Positions 16,870 through 24,620 of a stretch of 41,273 nt of DNA are shown piece after piece. The translations under genes and the position numbers were made by a program. The notes beneath the pieces are model-generated. The model was not told the DNA's origin, did not search any database, and saw only the letters and a program-made list of their open reading frames with translations. Where the stretch lies: the NCBI GenBank assembly GCA_030038015.1, contig JASHPR010000469.1, positions 1-41,273 on the forward strand, in the 5' to 3' direction. How positions within the stretch are numbered: the stretch's first letter is position 1; each line of letters opens with the position of its first letter. Source of the DNA: Streptosporangiaceae bacterium (GTDB taxonomy: Bacteria; Actinomycetota; Actinomycetes; Streptosporangiales; Streptosporangiaceae).

Positions 16870-17693
16870 GCTGGTCGATCGATGAATGGTTCGTTGTCGC
16901 GCTGGCCCGGACCATCCGGCCGGGCGAGACCGTGTTCCACGGGTTCGGCAGCCCGTGTGCGCAGGTCGCGATGCACGTGGCGCGGCATACCCACGCACCG
17001 GACATGCTGCTGGTCGAGGGCGCGACGTACGCGGTCAACCCCGATCCGCTGTTCATCCCGCCGACCAGCAACGATGCCAGCCTCAGCCGGGGTGCGGCCT
17101 ACAGCATGCGGTTCGAGGAGTTCTTTGACGCCGCCATCCGCGGTGACGTGGACCGTATGTTCCTGTCCGGCGGGCAGATCGACAGGTTCGGCAACACGAA
17201 CGTCACCGCAATCGGCCCGGCAGGCCGGCCGGAGGTGAAGCTGGGCGGGGGCGGCGGTGGCTGCAACCTGTCCGCGACGATCGGCGCGCTGACGCTATGG
17301 ACCACCCGGCACCGGTCCGGCCGCACCCTGGTGGAGAGCTGTGACTTCATCACCGACATGGGGCACCGTACCCCGCTGGGAACCCGGGCCGAGCTCGGCT
17401 TCACCGGTGGCGGCCCGCAGTGGCTGGTCACCGAGCTGGGCGTGTTCGACTTCCGGGATGGCCGCGCCCGCCTGGTTCTCCTCTTCCCGGACGTCAGCGT
17501 GGCCGAGATCCGCGCCGCCACCGGCTTTCCGCTGGAGGTGGCCGGTGACCTGCGTACCGTCGCGCCGCCGTCAACGGCCGAGCTGGCCGCGATCCGCTCG
17601 GTGGATCCGCTCAAGGTGCGCAGGTCGGAGTTCTCGCCCCGTGAGCTGGACCGGGTCTTCGAGCCCGGTGGCGGCCCGGACTGCGCATGCTGA
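16866..17693 (+). CDS. CoA transferase family I, subunit B (GctB/IpdB-like)
   Basis: A 275-residue beta subunit. Typical segments are FHGFGSPCAQVAMHVARHTH, FLSGGQIDRFGNTNVTAIG and GGGGGGCNLSATIGALTLWT. E51 in LLVEGATYAVNPD is at about the place of the catalytic glutamate (Glu54) of glutaconate CoA transferase; in the IpdB branch this residue context differs, so catalytic type is not certain. The ATG overlaps the subunit A stop (ATGA), supporting a heteromer made at equal levels. The closest-looking family is IpdB, which in steroid catabolism opens a ring; here no steroid genes are nearby. Confidence 0.85.
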   Translation: MSWSIDEWFVVALARTIRPGETVFHGFGSPCAQVAMHVARHTHAPDMLLVEGATYAVNPDPLFIPPTSNDASLSRGAAYSMRFEEFFDAAIRGDVDRMFLSGGQIDRFGNTNVTAIGPAGRPEVKLGGGGGGCNLSATIGALTLWTTRHRSGRTLVESCDFITDMGHRTPLGTRAELGFTGGGPQWLVTELGVFDFRDGRARLVLLFPDVSVAEIRAATGFPLEVAGDLRTVAPPSTAELAAIRSVDPLKVRRSEFSPRELDRVFEPGGGPDCAC

Positions 17694-19747
17694 CCGGCCG
17701 CGACGGCCTCGCCGCCGTCTTCGAGCCGCGCCGGGTGGCCCTGGTCGGTGCCTCCGACCGGGCCGGGACGGTGGGCCGGCTGCTGTGGGACAACCTGGCT
17801 GACTTCCCGGGTGAGGTGCTGCCGGTCTGCCCGGCGGCGACGGTCGGTGGCCAGCCGGCATACGCCGACCTGCGTGACGTTCCTGGCGACGTCGACCTCG
17901 CCGTCATCGCGACGCCGGCCGCCGCCGTGCCCGACATCGTCAGCGCCGCGGCGGACAAGGGGGTCAAGGCGGTGGTCGTGCTCAGCGCCGGGTTCGCGGA
18001 GGTGGGCGCCGAGGGGGCGAAACTGCAGGCGGACGCGGTGGCCGCGGCCCGGGCCGGCGGTGTGCGCCTGGTCGGGCCCAACTGTTTCGGCGTGCAGAAC
18101 GCGGGCCTGCCGCTCAACGCCTCCATCGCGGCCGGGGCCCCGCGCGGCGGCGGGGTGGCCGTCGTCACCCAGTCCGGGTCGTACGGCATGGCGGTGCACG
18201 AGCTCGGCCGGGATGAGGGACTGGGTGTCGGCAAGGTGTTCGCGGCCGGCAACAAGGCGGACATCACCGACGCGGAACTCCTCGCCTACCTGCGCCAGGA
18301 TCCGGAGACGACCGTGATCTGCCTGCTGCTCGAGTCGATCACCGACGCCCGCCGGTTTTTCACCGAGGCCTGCCTCACCACCAGCGTCAAGCCGGTCATC
18401 GTGGTCATCGGCGGGCGCACCGGGGCTGGGCGGCGGGCCGCAGTGTCCCATACGGCCGCGCTGGCCACCGACGACGCGGTGCGCGACGCCGCGATGCGGC
18501 AGGCGGGGGTGGCCCGGGTCCGCACCGGGCTGCAGGCCCTGGACGCGGCGCGGGCCCTGTCCGGCCAGCCGCTGCCGCGCGGGCCCCGGGTCGGGGTGGT
18601 GACCAACTCCGGGGGCACCGGTGTGGAACTGGCCGACCTGCTGGCTGACGAAGGCCTGGCGGTTCCCGAGCTGAGCGGGCCGCTGCAGGACAAGCTGCGG
18701 GCGCTGCTGCCCGGCTATGCCAGCGCGCGCAACCCGGTGGACATGACCCCGGCCTGGCGGCTGTTCACCACCCTGTACCCGGCCGCGATCGAGATGCTGG
18801 CCCGCTCCGGTGAGGTCGATGTGGTCGTGCCGGTGCTGCTGCAGCGCTCCGCGTCGCCAGAGGTGGCCGTGGCCGTGCGGGACGCGGTGGCCCGGCTGCG
18901 GCGGGACGGGGTACCGGTGCCGGTCTATGTCTGCTGGGTGGCGCCGCGCACCGCGGACCCGCACGCGAGCCTGCTCCAGAACGCAGGAGTGCCGTGCTTT
19001 GCGTGGCCGGAGCGTACCGCCCGGGCGGCCGGCACCGCCGTCCGCTGCGGCCTGCGGGTGGCCCAGGGGCCGGACGCGGCGCCGCCGCGGCCGGCGAAAC
19101 GGGCAGTGCTCCCGCCCTCCAGCGGGCTGCTTCCCGCCACGACCGCACGGGATCTGCTCGCTGATGCCGGGATCCCGGTTGCCGAGACCATCCGGTGCAC
19201 CAGCGCGCAGGCCGCGGCCGCGGCCGCGGATCGGGTCGGCTACCCCGCCGTCGTCAAGGTCGACCACCCGGACCTGACGCACAAGAGCGACGTGGGCGGG
19301 GTGCGGCTGGCGCTTGCCGACCGGGCGGCGGTCCGGGCAGCAGCGGCTGACCTGCTCAGGCTGGCTGAGGGAGCGGCCGTCGTGGTGCAGCAGCAGCTCG
19401 AGGGTGTCGAGCTGCTGGTCGGCGGGGTCCGCGACCCGGAGTTCGGGCCGATGGTGCTGGCCGGCCTCGGCGGCGTGCTCGCGGAGACCTGGCGCGACGT
19501 CCAGCTGGCGGTCGCGCCGGTGGACCGGGCGCACGCGACCGCCATGCTGACATCGCTGCGCAGCGCGGACATCTTCAGCGGGCTGCGGGGCCGGCCTCCG
19601 GTGGACCTTGGGCCCGTCGCGGCCGTGATCGCGTGCGTCGGCGATCTGATGGCCGGCAACCCGGAGATAGCCGAGCTCGACTTGAACCCGGTGCTGGCCA
19701 CCGGCACCTGGTGCGCCGCGGCTGACTGGCGGATCCGGATCCGCTGA
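17687..19747 (+). CDS. NDP-forming acyl-CoA synthetase, fused alpha-beta type
   Basis: A 686-residue fused protein. Residues 1-130 form the CoA-binding Rossmann domain (VFEPRRVALVGASDRAGTVG). Residues about 150-450 are the succinyl-CoA-ligase-like part with the phosphohistidine H255 in AAVSHTAALATDD. Residues about 460-686 form an ATP-grasp domain (VGYPAVVKVDHPDLTHKSDV, EVAELDLNPVLA-like end). The enzyme makes acyl-CoA from a carboxylate, ATP (or GTP) and CoA, or the reverse with energy gain. The start overlaps the CoA transferase end by 7 bp. Having both a transferase and a synthetase suggests a carboxylate product that must enter CoA metabolism. Confidence 0.88.
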   Translation: MLTGRDGLAAVFEPRRVALVGASDRAGTVGRLLWDNLADFPGEVLPVCPAATVGGQPAYADLRDVPGDVDLAVIATPAAAVPDIVSAAADKGVKAVVVLSAGFAEVGAEGAKLQADAVAAARAGGVRLVGPNCFGVQNAGLPLNASIAAGAPRGGGVAVVTQSGSYGMAVHELGRDEGLGVGKVFAAGNKADITDAELLAYLRQDPETTVICLLLESITDARRFFTEACLTTSVKPVIVVIGGRTGAGRRAAVSHTAALATDDAVRDAAMRQAGVARVRTGLQALDAARALSGQPLPRGPRVGVVTNSGGTGVELADLLADEGLAVPELSGPLQDKLRALLPGYASARNPVDMTPAWRLFTTLYPAAIEMLARSGEVDVVVPVLLQRSASPEVAVAVRDAVARLRRDGVPVPVYVCWVAPRTADPHASLLQNAGVPCFAWPERTARAAGTAVRCGLRVAQGPDAAPPRPAKRAVLPPSSGLLPATTARDLLADAGIPVAETIRCTSAQAAAAAADRVGYPAVVKVDHPDLTHKSDVGGVRLALADRAAVRAAAADLLRLAEGAAVVVQQQLEGVELLVGGVRDPEFGPMVLAGLGGVLAETWRDVQLAVAPVDRAHATAMLTSLRSADIFSGLRGRPPVDLGPVAAVIACVGDLMAGNPEIAELDLNPVLATGTWCAAADWRIRIR

Positions 19748-19783
19748 ACTCGGCCTTGCCCTGCCGCGGCCACCGGGCGGCCC

Positions 19784-19839
19784 GGACGAACGCTCTGCCC
19801 GAACCATCGCACTTCCGGAACGATCGCTCTGCCCTGAAC
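19784..19839. promoter_or_regulatory. Direct repeats upstream of the MEDS/PucR pair, possible operator
   Basis: Two near-identical segments, GGACGAACGCTCTGCCCGAAC (19784-19804) and GGAACGATCGCTCTGCCCTGAAC (19817-19839), lie about 33 bp apart, roughly three helical turns, in the 190-bp gap before the MEDS gene. Their position fits a binding site for a dimeric regulator such as one of the PucR proteins. No experimental support; inferred from repetition and location. Confidence 0.4.
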
Positions 19840-19937
19840 GGCTGGCAGTCCGGCAGATATTCGTCTCCCCGGGGGGAACTCCATGTTTGGTTTCCGAAGT
19901 ACTATCCGCCTATCGCGGTCACGAGGTGGTGGGCAAG

Positions 19938-20546
19938 ATGACCGGACCAGTGCCCAGCGGCATCGATGACATAGGCCTGGCGCCGGGGAGTCACGTATGC
20001 GCGTTCTACCGCGGGGACGCTGACCGGGACCGGCTGCTCACCGGCTACCTGGGCGCGGGACTGGCCGCCGGGGACAAGTGCATCTGCGTCGTCGACTCTG
20101 CGCTCACGGCAAAGCGGCTGAAGTCGTTGCCCCGCTCCCGCAGCCAGCCCGGCCCGCCGGACGGGCAGCTGGATATTCACCTTCCTGAGTCGACCTACCT
20201 GGCCGGCGGCGAGTTCACGACCAGCCACATGCTCGCGTTCTGGACCGAAAGCATGATCAAGGCGGAGATCGACGGCTACTCGTTCTTCCGCCTGGCCGGC
20301 GAGATGACCTGGGCTCTGCGGGACGCGCCCGGGGTGGAGCACCTGATCGGCTACGAATCCGAGCTGAACCGGGTCACCTCCAGCTACCCGGTCATCGTGC
20401 TCTGCCTGTACGACCTGGACCGGTTCAGCGGCGAGATCGTGGTGAACGTCGTGAAGACTCATCCGCAGGTGCTGGTCCAGGGCATCCTCGTGGAGAATCC
20501 TTACTACGTCGGGCCTGATGAGTTTCTCAGGTCGGCGGGCGCCTGA
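19938..20546 (+). CDS. Stand-alone MEDS-domain sensor protein (second copy)
   Basis: A MEDS-domain protein of about 202 residues, paralogous to that at 13746: GLAPGSHVCAFYRGDADRD, GAGLAAGDKCICVVDS, LIGYESELNRVTSSYPVIV, LCLYDLDRFSGEIVVNVVKT and NPYYVGPDEFL. The ATG at 19938 is chosen; a GTG or ATG start at 19887 would add 17 residues. It lies 9 bp before the PucR regulator and is almost certainly co-transcribed with it, so the two may form a sensor-regulator pair. Ligand unknown; a CoM conjugate or the hydrocarbon itself are candidates by context only. Confidence 0.78.
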   Translation: MTGPVPSGIDDIGLAPGSHVCAFYRGDADRDRLLTGYLGAGLAAGDKCICVVDSALTAKRLKSLPRSRSQPGPPDGQLDIHLPESTYLAGGEFTTSHMLAFWTESMIKAEIDGYSFFRLAGEMTWALRDAPGVEHLIGYESELNRVTSSYPVIVLCLYDLDRFSGEIVVNVVKTHPQVLVQGILVENPYYVGPDEFLRSAGA

Positions 20547-20555
20547 CCCGCTGCG

Positions 20556-22313
20556 ATGGCTGCCGAACGAACCGCAGCAGACGGGCTGGCGCCCCCGGCT
20601 GTGCTCCGCCCCGGCGCACCCGCGGACGGCGCGCCGCGCGCAGCACCCAGGGACACCGCGCAGGAGAACCTGCGGGAGCGGCTGAGTGAGTTCCGGGCGT
20701 TGCTGGTGATCTCGCTGCTGATGACCGAGTCGGTCAATGAGGACCAGATCCTGGAACTCGCTGCCTCGTCGGCACCGGGTCTTGGCTCGTGGCGGGTCGA
20801 AGGCTACAGCTTCACCGACGGCCAGTGGCGTCCCGGCATCCTCTGCCCCGATCCCTCGCCCCGCGGCCTGGCCGGCCAGCTGGCCACGCTGAGCGCCGCC
20901 GGCGGCAAGGTGGAGCTGCCCGGCCGCGGATGGGCGTGGGCGTACCCGCTGCGTGGCGCCGATGGCCTGCTGGGCCACCTTGTCGCGTCCTGTGACCTGG
21001 AGCCATCCGCGGAGGAGCGGTTCTTGATCCAGGTGCTCGCGCAGCAGACCGGCGTTGCCGTGTCGAACGCCCGGCTGCACGCCAAGGAGCGCGCCACCGC
21101 GGCGGAGCTCGCCGCCACGAATGCCACCCTGGCCGGCACGGTGACCAGCCTGCAGCGCAGCATGGACATCCATGAGCGGCTCACCCGGGTGGCGGTCTCC
21201 GGTGAAGGCCAGCCGGGAATCGCCGGGGCGCTGCACGAGCTCACCGGCATGCCAGTGGCGATCGAGGACCGGTACGGCAACCTGTCCGCCTGGGCCGGGC
21301 CGGGCCAGCCCAGCCCTTATCCGAAGGAGTCCTTCGCCAAGCGTGAGCAGGTGCTCCGCCGGCTCATGCGGGCCGGCAGGCCGGTTCGCGATGGGGAACG
21401 GCTCATCCTGCTCGCCTCCCCGCGATCCGACGTGATCGGCGTGCTGGCGCTCATCGACCCCGGGCACAGGGCCGACAAGGCCGACCTGGTGGCCCTGGAG
21501 CACGGGGCGACCGTGCTCTCGATGGAGCTGGCCCGGCTGCGTGGCATCGCCGATACCGAGCTGCGGCTGCGCCGCGATCTCGTGCACGACCTCCTGGCCG
21601 GGATCGACGATGAGAGCGCGCTGCCCCGGGCCGAGGCTCTTGACTATGACCTGCGGCGCCCGCACCGGGTGGTGCTCGTCGAGGGCAGAGGACGCGCCCG
21701 GGCCCACGACGCCCTGCTGGGCGCGGTCCGGCGGGCCATGCGCCGAGGGCGGCAGGCGGGGCTGTTCGAGACCTGGTCCGGCGACGTCGCCATCGTCACC
21801 GCCGATCAGGTCCCCTGGGAGCAGTTCCGGCGCGCGATCATGTCCGACATCGGCGGTCAGTGCTACATCGGGGTCGGCGGCTTCTGTGCCCGTCCCTCGG
21901 AGCTGCCGCGGTCGCTGCGCGAGGCGCAGCTGGCGCTGCGGCTGCAAAAGACGCTGCTGCCAGGAAGCGGCGCGTGCGAGTACCCCAAGCTCGGCATCTT
22001 CCGCATGCTCGCGGCCATCCCGGACCTCAGCGACGTGGACAGGTTTGTCCGGGAGTGGCTCGGCAGCCTGCTCGACTACGACGAGCGCCGCAAGGCAGAA
22101 CTGGTGCATACGCTGACCCAGTACCTCGAGCATGGCGGCAATTACGATGCCACCGCCGCCGAGTTGTCGGTGCACAAGAGCACGCTGAAGTACCGGCTGC
22201 AGCGGATCCGCGAGCTGACCGGGCTGGAGCTGAACGACCCCGACGTTCACTTCAACCTGCAGCTCGCCACCCGGGCCTGGGGGACACTCCAGGCCCTGCA
22301 CGACGAGCGCTGA
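20556..22313 (+). CDS. PucR/CdaR-family transcriptional regulator (second copy)
   Basis: A 585-residue regulator with the same architecture as the one at 8669: an N-terminal GAF-like region ending in FLIQVLAQQTGVAVSNARLH, a CdaR-like middle, and the C-terminal helix-turn-helix TLTQYLEHGGNYDATAAELS followed by VHKSTLKYRLQRIRELTGLE. The two copies are alike throughout, indicating duplication. It follows the MEDS gene by 9 bp and precedes the epoxyalkane:CoM transferase gene by 211 bp, so it is a likely activator of that promoter. Confidence 0.87.
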   Translation: MAAERTAADGLAPPAVLRPGAPADGAPRAAPRDTAQENLRERLSEFRALLVISLLMTESVNEDQILELAASSAPGLGSWRVEGYSFTDGQWRPGILCPDPSPRGLAGQLATLSAAGGKVELPGRGWAWAYPLRGADGLLGHLVASCDLEPSAEERFLIQVLAQQTGVAVSNARLHAKERATAAELAATNATLAGTVTSLQRSMDIHERLTRVAVSGEGQPGIAGALHELTGMPVAIEDRYGNLSAWAGPGQPSPYPKESFAKREQVLRRLMRAGRPVRDGERLILLASPRSDVIGVLALIDPGHRADKADLVALEHGATVLSMELARLRGIADTELRLRRDLVHDLLAGIDDESALPRAEALDYDLRRPHRVVLVEGRGRARAHDALLGAVRRAMRRGRQAGLFETWSGDVAIVTADQVPWEQFRRAIMSDIGGQCYIGVGGFCARPSELPRSLREAQLALRLQKTLLPGSGACEYPKLGIFRMLAAIPDLSDVDRFVREWLGSLLDYDERRKAELVHTLTQYLEHGGNYDATAAELSVHKSTLKYRLQRIRELTGLELNDPDVHFNLQLATRAWGTLQALHDER

Positions 22314-22524
22314 CCGGCCGCCGCCGTCCTGGTGCCCCGCTCCGGTCCCGGTCACCGCTGCCGGGTACACCGCCCGGCCGGGCCGCTGAGAACGGGCCGA
22401 ATTCTGCCCCGTCATGGGCATCGGGCGCGCAAGATCGGTCCCCCCGTAGGGAAGAAACCCGCGGGCAGCGCGGCCTACGCTCGGCGCACTCACAGTCACC
22501 TCGCGACCGGAAGGAGCAACCAGG
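22314..22524. other. Upstream region of the epoxyalkane:CoM transferase gene
   Basis: A 211-bp gap between the PucR gene and the transferase gene. AAGGAG lies about 8 nt before the ATG at 22525. A CCCCCCGTAGGGAAG stretch near 22441 is a short imperfect inverted repeat. No confident promoter boxes are visible, but this is the longest untranslated stretch in this part of the block and probably carries a promoter. Confidence 0.35.
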
Positions 22525-23628
22525 ATGCTCGTCGGCGGTCAGGAGATCTTGCTGCCCACCACTATGGTCGGCAACTACCCCAATCCACGGTGGTATGACG
22601 GGCACGCGTTCGCCACGCTGCCCAAGGGTGAGTTCATCCACGACTCGATCAGCAAGGAGGCATTCGAGGACGTGGTCGGTGCGATCGTGCATGACCAGGA
22701 AGCGGCTGGCCTGGACGTGATCAGCGACGGAAAGGTGTACGGCGGCGATTCCCCATACGGCACGATCCTCTACTACTACCTGGAGCGTGTTTCCGGCTAC
22801 CGGCTGTCCGGGCCGCCGATCGGGTTGCCCATCTACTCCACCTTGTACTCCCCCACCTGCATCGGGGAGATCCGCCGGGAGGTCCCGTTCCACCTGGTCA
22901 ACCTGCGCGCGGTGCGGAAGGCGACGAAGAAGCCGGTCAAGGTGTCCTACACGGGCCTGGGCGTGATCGCCGCAGCCACCACGAACCTGCACTACAAGGA
23001 CACGAGGGAAATCGCCATGGCGCTGGCCAGGGCGTTCAACGAGGACTTCAGGGAACTCGCCGACAATGGCTGCGACATCATCCAGCTGGACGAGTTCGTC
23101 TGGCCGTACGGCATGGGCGACTGGGAGATCGAGGCGCTCAACGCCGCGGTCGAGGGTGTGGACTGCCAGTTCTGGGTGCACACCTGCTGGGGCAACTACT
23201 CCGGCACGCCCGCCTACTTCCCGGATGAGACGGAAACCGAGTTCGGCGCCTTCGTGCTCGACAAGCGCGCTGCCGACGCCCCGGCGCCGGAGCGCGCATG
23301 GGCGATCTTCCCGCACGTGCTGAACGCGAACATCCACGCGCTGAATTACGAGGTCGGCCGCACCGGGCCGGACGACCTCAAGCCGCTCACCGACAACAAC
23401 TGGTCAAAGCCGTTCGTGGCAGGCGTGATCGACGTCAAGTCCACGGTCACCGAGAGCGCCGATGAGGTCGCCGACCGGATCAGGCAGGTCCTCGAGTACG
23501 TCCCGGCGGACCGGCTCGGGCTGTCCACCGACTGCGGGCTGATCAACTTGCCACGGATGATCGCCGCGGGCAAGCTGCGGGCACTCGCCGACGGCGCCGC
23601 CCTGGTCCGCGCGGAACTCCGAGCCTAG
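22525..23628 (+). CDS. xecA: Epoxyalkane:coenzyme M transferase (EaCoMT)
   Basis: A 367-residue MetE-like zinc enzyme, close in length to the 377-residue Xanthobacter enzyme. It adds the CoM thiol to an epoxide to give hydroxyalkyl-CoM, the entry step of the pathway. Zinc ligands are H219-x-C221 in FWVHTCWGNYSG and C337 in LSTDCGLINLPR, the HxC...C pattern of the family. The start LPTTMVGNYPNPRWYDG and FIHDSISKEAFEDVV are what I expect for EaCoMT/EtnE. It stands alone between a likely promoter region and a strong hairpin, immediately upstream of the CoM biosynthesis operon that supplies its co-substrate. Confidence 0.88.
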   Translation: MLVGGQEILLPTTMVGNYPNPRWYDGHAFATLPKGEFIHDSISKEAFEDVVGAIVHDQEAAGLDVISDGKVYGGDSPYGTILYYYLERVSGYRLSGPPIGLPIYSTLYSPTCIGEIRREVPFHLVNLRAVRKATKKPVKVSYTGLGVIAAATTNLHYKDTREIAMALARAFNEDFRELADNGCDIIQLDEFVWPYGMGDWEIEALNAAVEGVDCQFWVHTCWGNYSGTPAYFPDETETEFGAFVLDKRAADAPAPERAWAIFPHVLNANIHALNYEVGRTGPDDLKPLTDNNWSKPFVAGVIDVKSTVTESADEVADRIRQVLEYVPADRLGLSTDCGLINLPRMIAAGKLRALADGAALVRAELRA

Positions 23629-23639
23629 GGGGACCTTGC

Positions 23640-23670
23640 CGGGCCCCGGCCCGTGCCGGGCCGGGGCCCG
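23640..23670 (+). terminator. Strong hairpin between EaCoMT and the CoM biosynthesis operon
   Basis: A perfect 14-bp GC-only stem, CGGGCCCCGGCCCG with CGGGCCGGGGCCCG, around a TGC loop begins 12 bp after the transferase stop. It lacks a U-run but should strongly stall RNA polymerase or protect the mRNA 3' end. It separates EaCoMT from comA. Confidence 0.75.
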
Positions 23671-23857
23671 CCCCGGTGCTGGGCCGCGGCGAACCCCGGA
23701 ACTCGCGATTGCCCTGGGCGGGGACCACGGTCGGCCCAGCGCCCGGCCGTTGGCGCCGAGGTCGAAGAAAGCCCCGAACCTCACCCTCCCAGGACAGCGA
23801 AAGTTCCGTTTCGGCGTGCCTATGGTTCGGTCACACCATGAGAGCCGGAGGCGCGCC

Positions 23858-24619
23858 GTGCCGGATGCACCCACGTTCCTGACCCTGCCAGCCCGGTCTG
23901 CCAAGCCGCGCACCCGCGGGATCACCCATGTTCTGGACTCCGGGCTGACGCCGGACGCCACCCGTGCCTTCCTCGAACAGGCTGCGCACCTGGTGGACAT
24001 CGTGAAGGTCGGCTGGGGCATCGGCTACGTGGATCCGGCCCTGAGCGTCCGGGTGAGCATGTGCCAGCGGTACGGCTGCCCGGTGTCGCTCGGCGGAACC
24101 CTGCTTGAGATAGCCGCGCTGCAGAACCGGGTCGCCGAGCTGCGGGACTGGGCAGGCGGCATCGGCGTCACCCACATGGAGGTGTCGAACGGGCTCTGCG
24201 CGCTGCCGGAGGGCCGCAAGCAGGAACTGATCACGGAGCTTGCCGCCGACTTCGTGGTGCTCGCCGAAACCGGCGCGAAGGACGGCAGCTACCCGCCGAC
24301 GCCGGCGGAGTGGGTCAAGGAGATGAGCCGCGACCTCGACTGCGGTGCCTCATGGGTAATCGCCGAAGGCCGGGAGAGCGGGACCGTGGGACTCTACCGC
24401 GCCGACCGTGGGGTCCGGGAGGACGTGGTCTCGGCCATCCTCGGCGTGATCCCGCAGGACAAGGTGATCTTCGAAGCGCCAGCCAAGAATCAGCAGGCCT
24501 GGTTCATCTGTCAGCTCGGCGCTGAGGCCAACATCGGCAACGTGGCGCCGTCCTGCGTGCTGCCGCTGGAGACACTCCGGCTCGGGCTGCGTGCGGACAC
24601 CGCCGGGCGGGCGCGCTGA
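23858..24619 (+). CDS. comA: Phosphosulfolactate synthase
   Basis: A 253-residue TIM-barrel enzyme that adds sulfite to phosphoenolpyruvate to give (R)-phosphosulfolactate, the first step of CoM synthesis (XcbB1 in Xanthobacter). Segments recognisable from ComA are AHLVDIVKVGWGIGYVDP, SLGGTLLEIA, VTHMEVSNGLCALPEGRK, WVIAEGRESGTVGLYRA, and IFEAPAKNQQAWFICQLG followed by IGNV and LETLRLGLRADT. I place the start at the GTG at 23858, which has GGAGG six nt upstream and gives the usual family length; the track ORF from 23636 runs through the terminator hairpin. It heads a tight five-gene operon. Confidence 0.9.
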   Translation: MPDAPTFLTLPARSAKPRTRGITHVLDSGLTPDATRAFLEQAAHLVDIVKVGWGIGYVDPALSVRVSMCQRYGCPVSLGGTLLEIAALQNRVAELRDWAGGIGVTHMEVSNGLCALPEGRKQELITELAADFVVLAETGAKDGSYPPTPAEWVKEMSRDLDCGASWVIAEGRESGTVGLYRADRGVREDVVSAILGVIPQDKVIFEAPAKNQQAWFICQLGAEANIGNVAPSCVLPLETLRLGLRADTAGRAR

Positions 24620-24620
24620 C

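Noticed and set aside
17099-19807. 902-residue minus-strand ORF
   Set aside because: It is a shadow of the plus-strand CoA transferase/acyl-CoA synthetase genes, produced by GC-rich codon bias; its Arg/Pro/Gly/Ala-rich sequence has no family motif.
19902-22499. 865-residue minus-strand ORF opposite MEDS and PucR
   Set aside because: Low-complexity antisense shadow of two well-supported plus-strand genes.
23636-23857. N-terminal extension of the phosphosulfolactate synthase
   Set aside because: The extension reads through a strong terminator hairpin and is low-complexity; GTG 23858 with GGAGG gives the family length.
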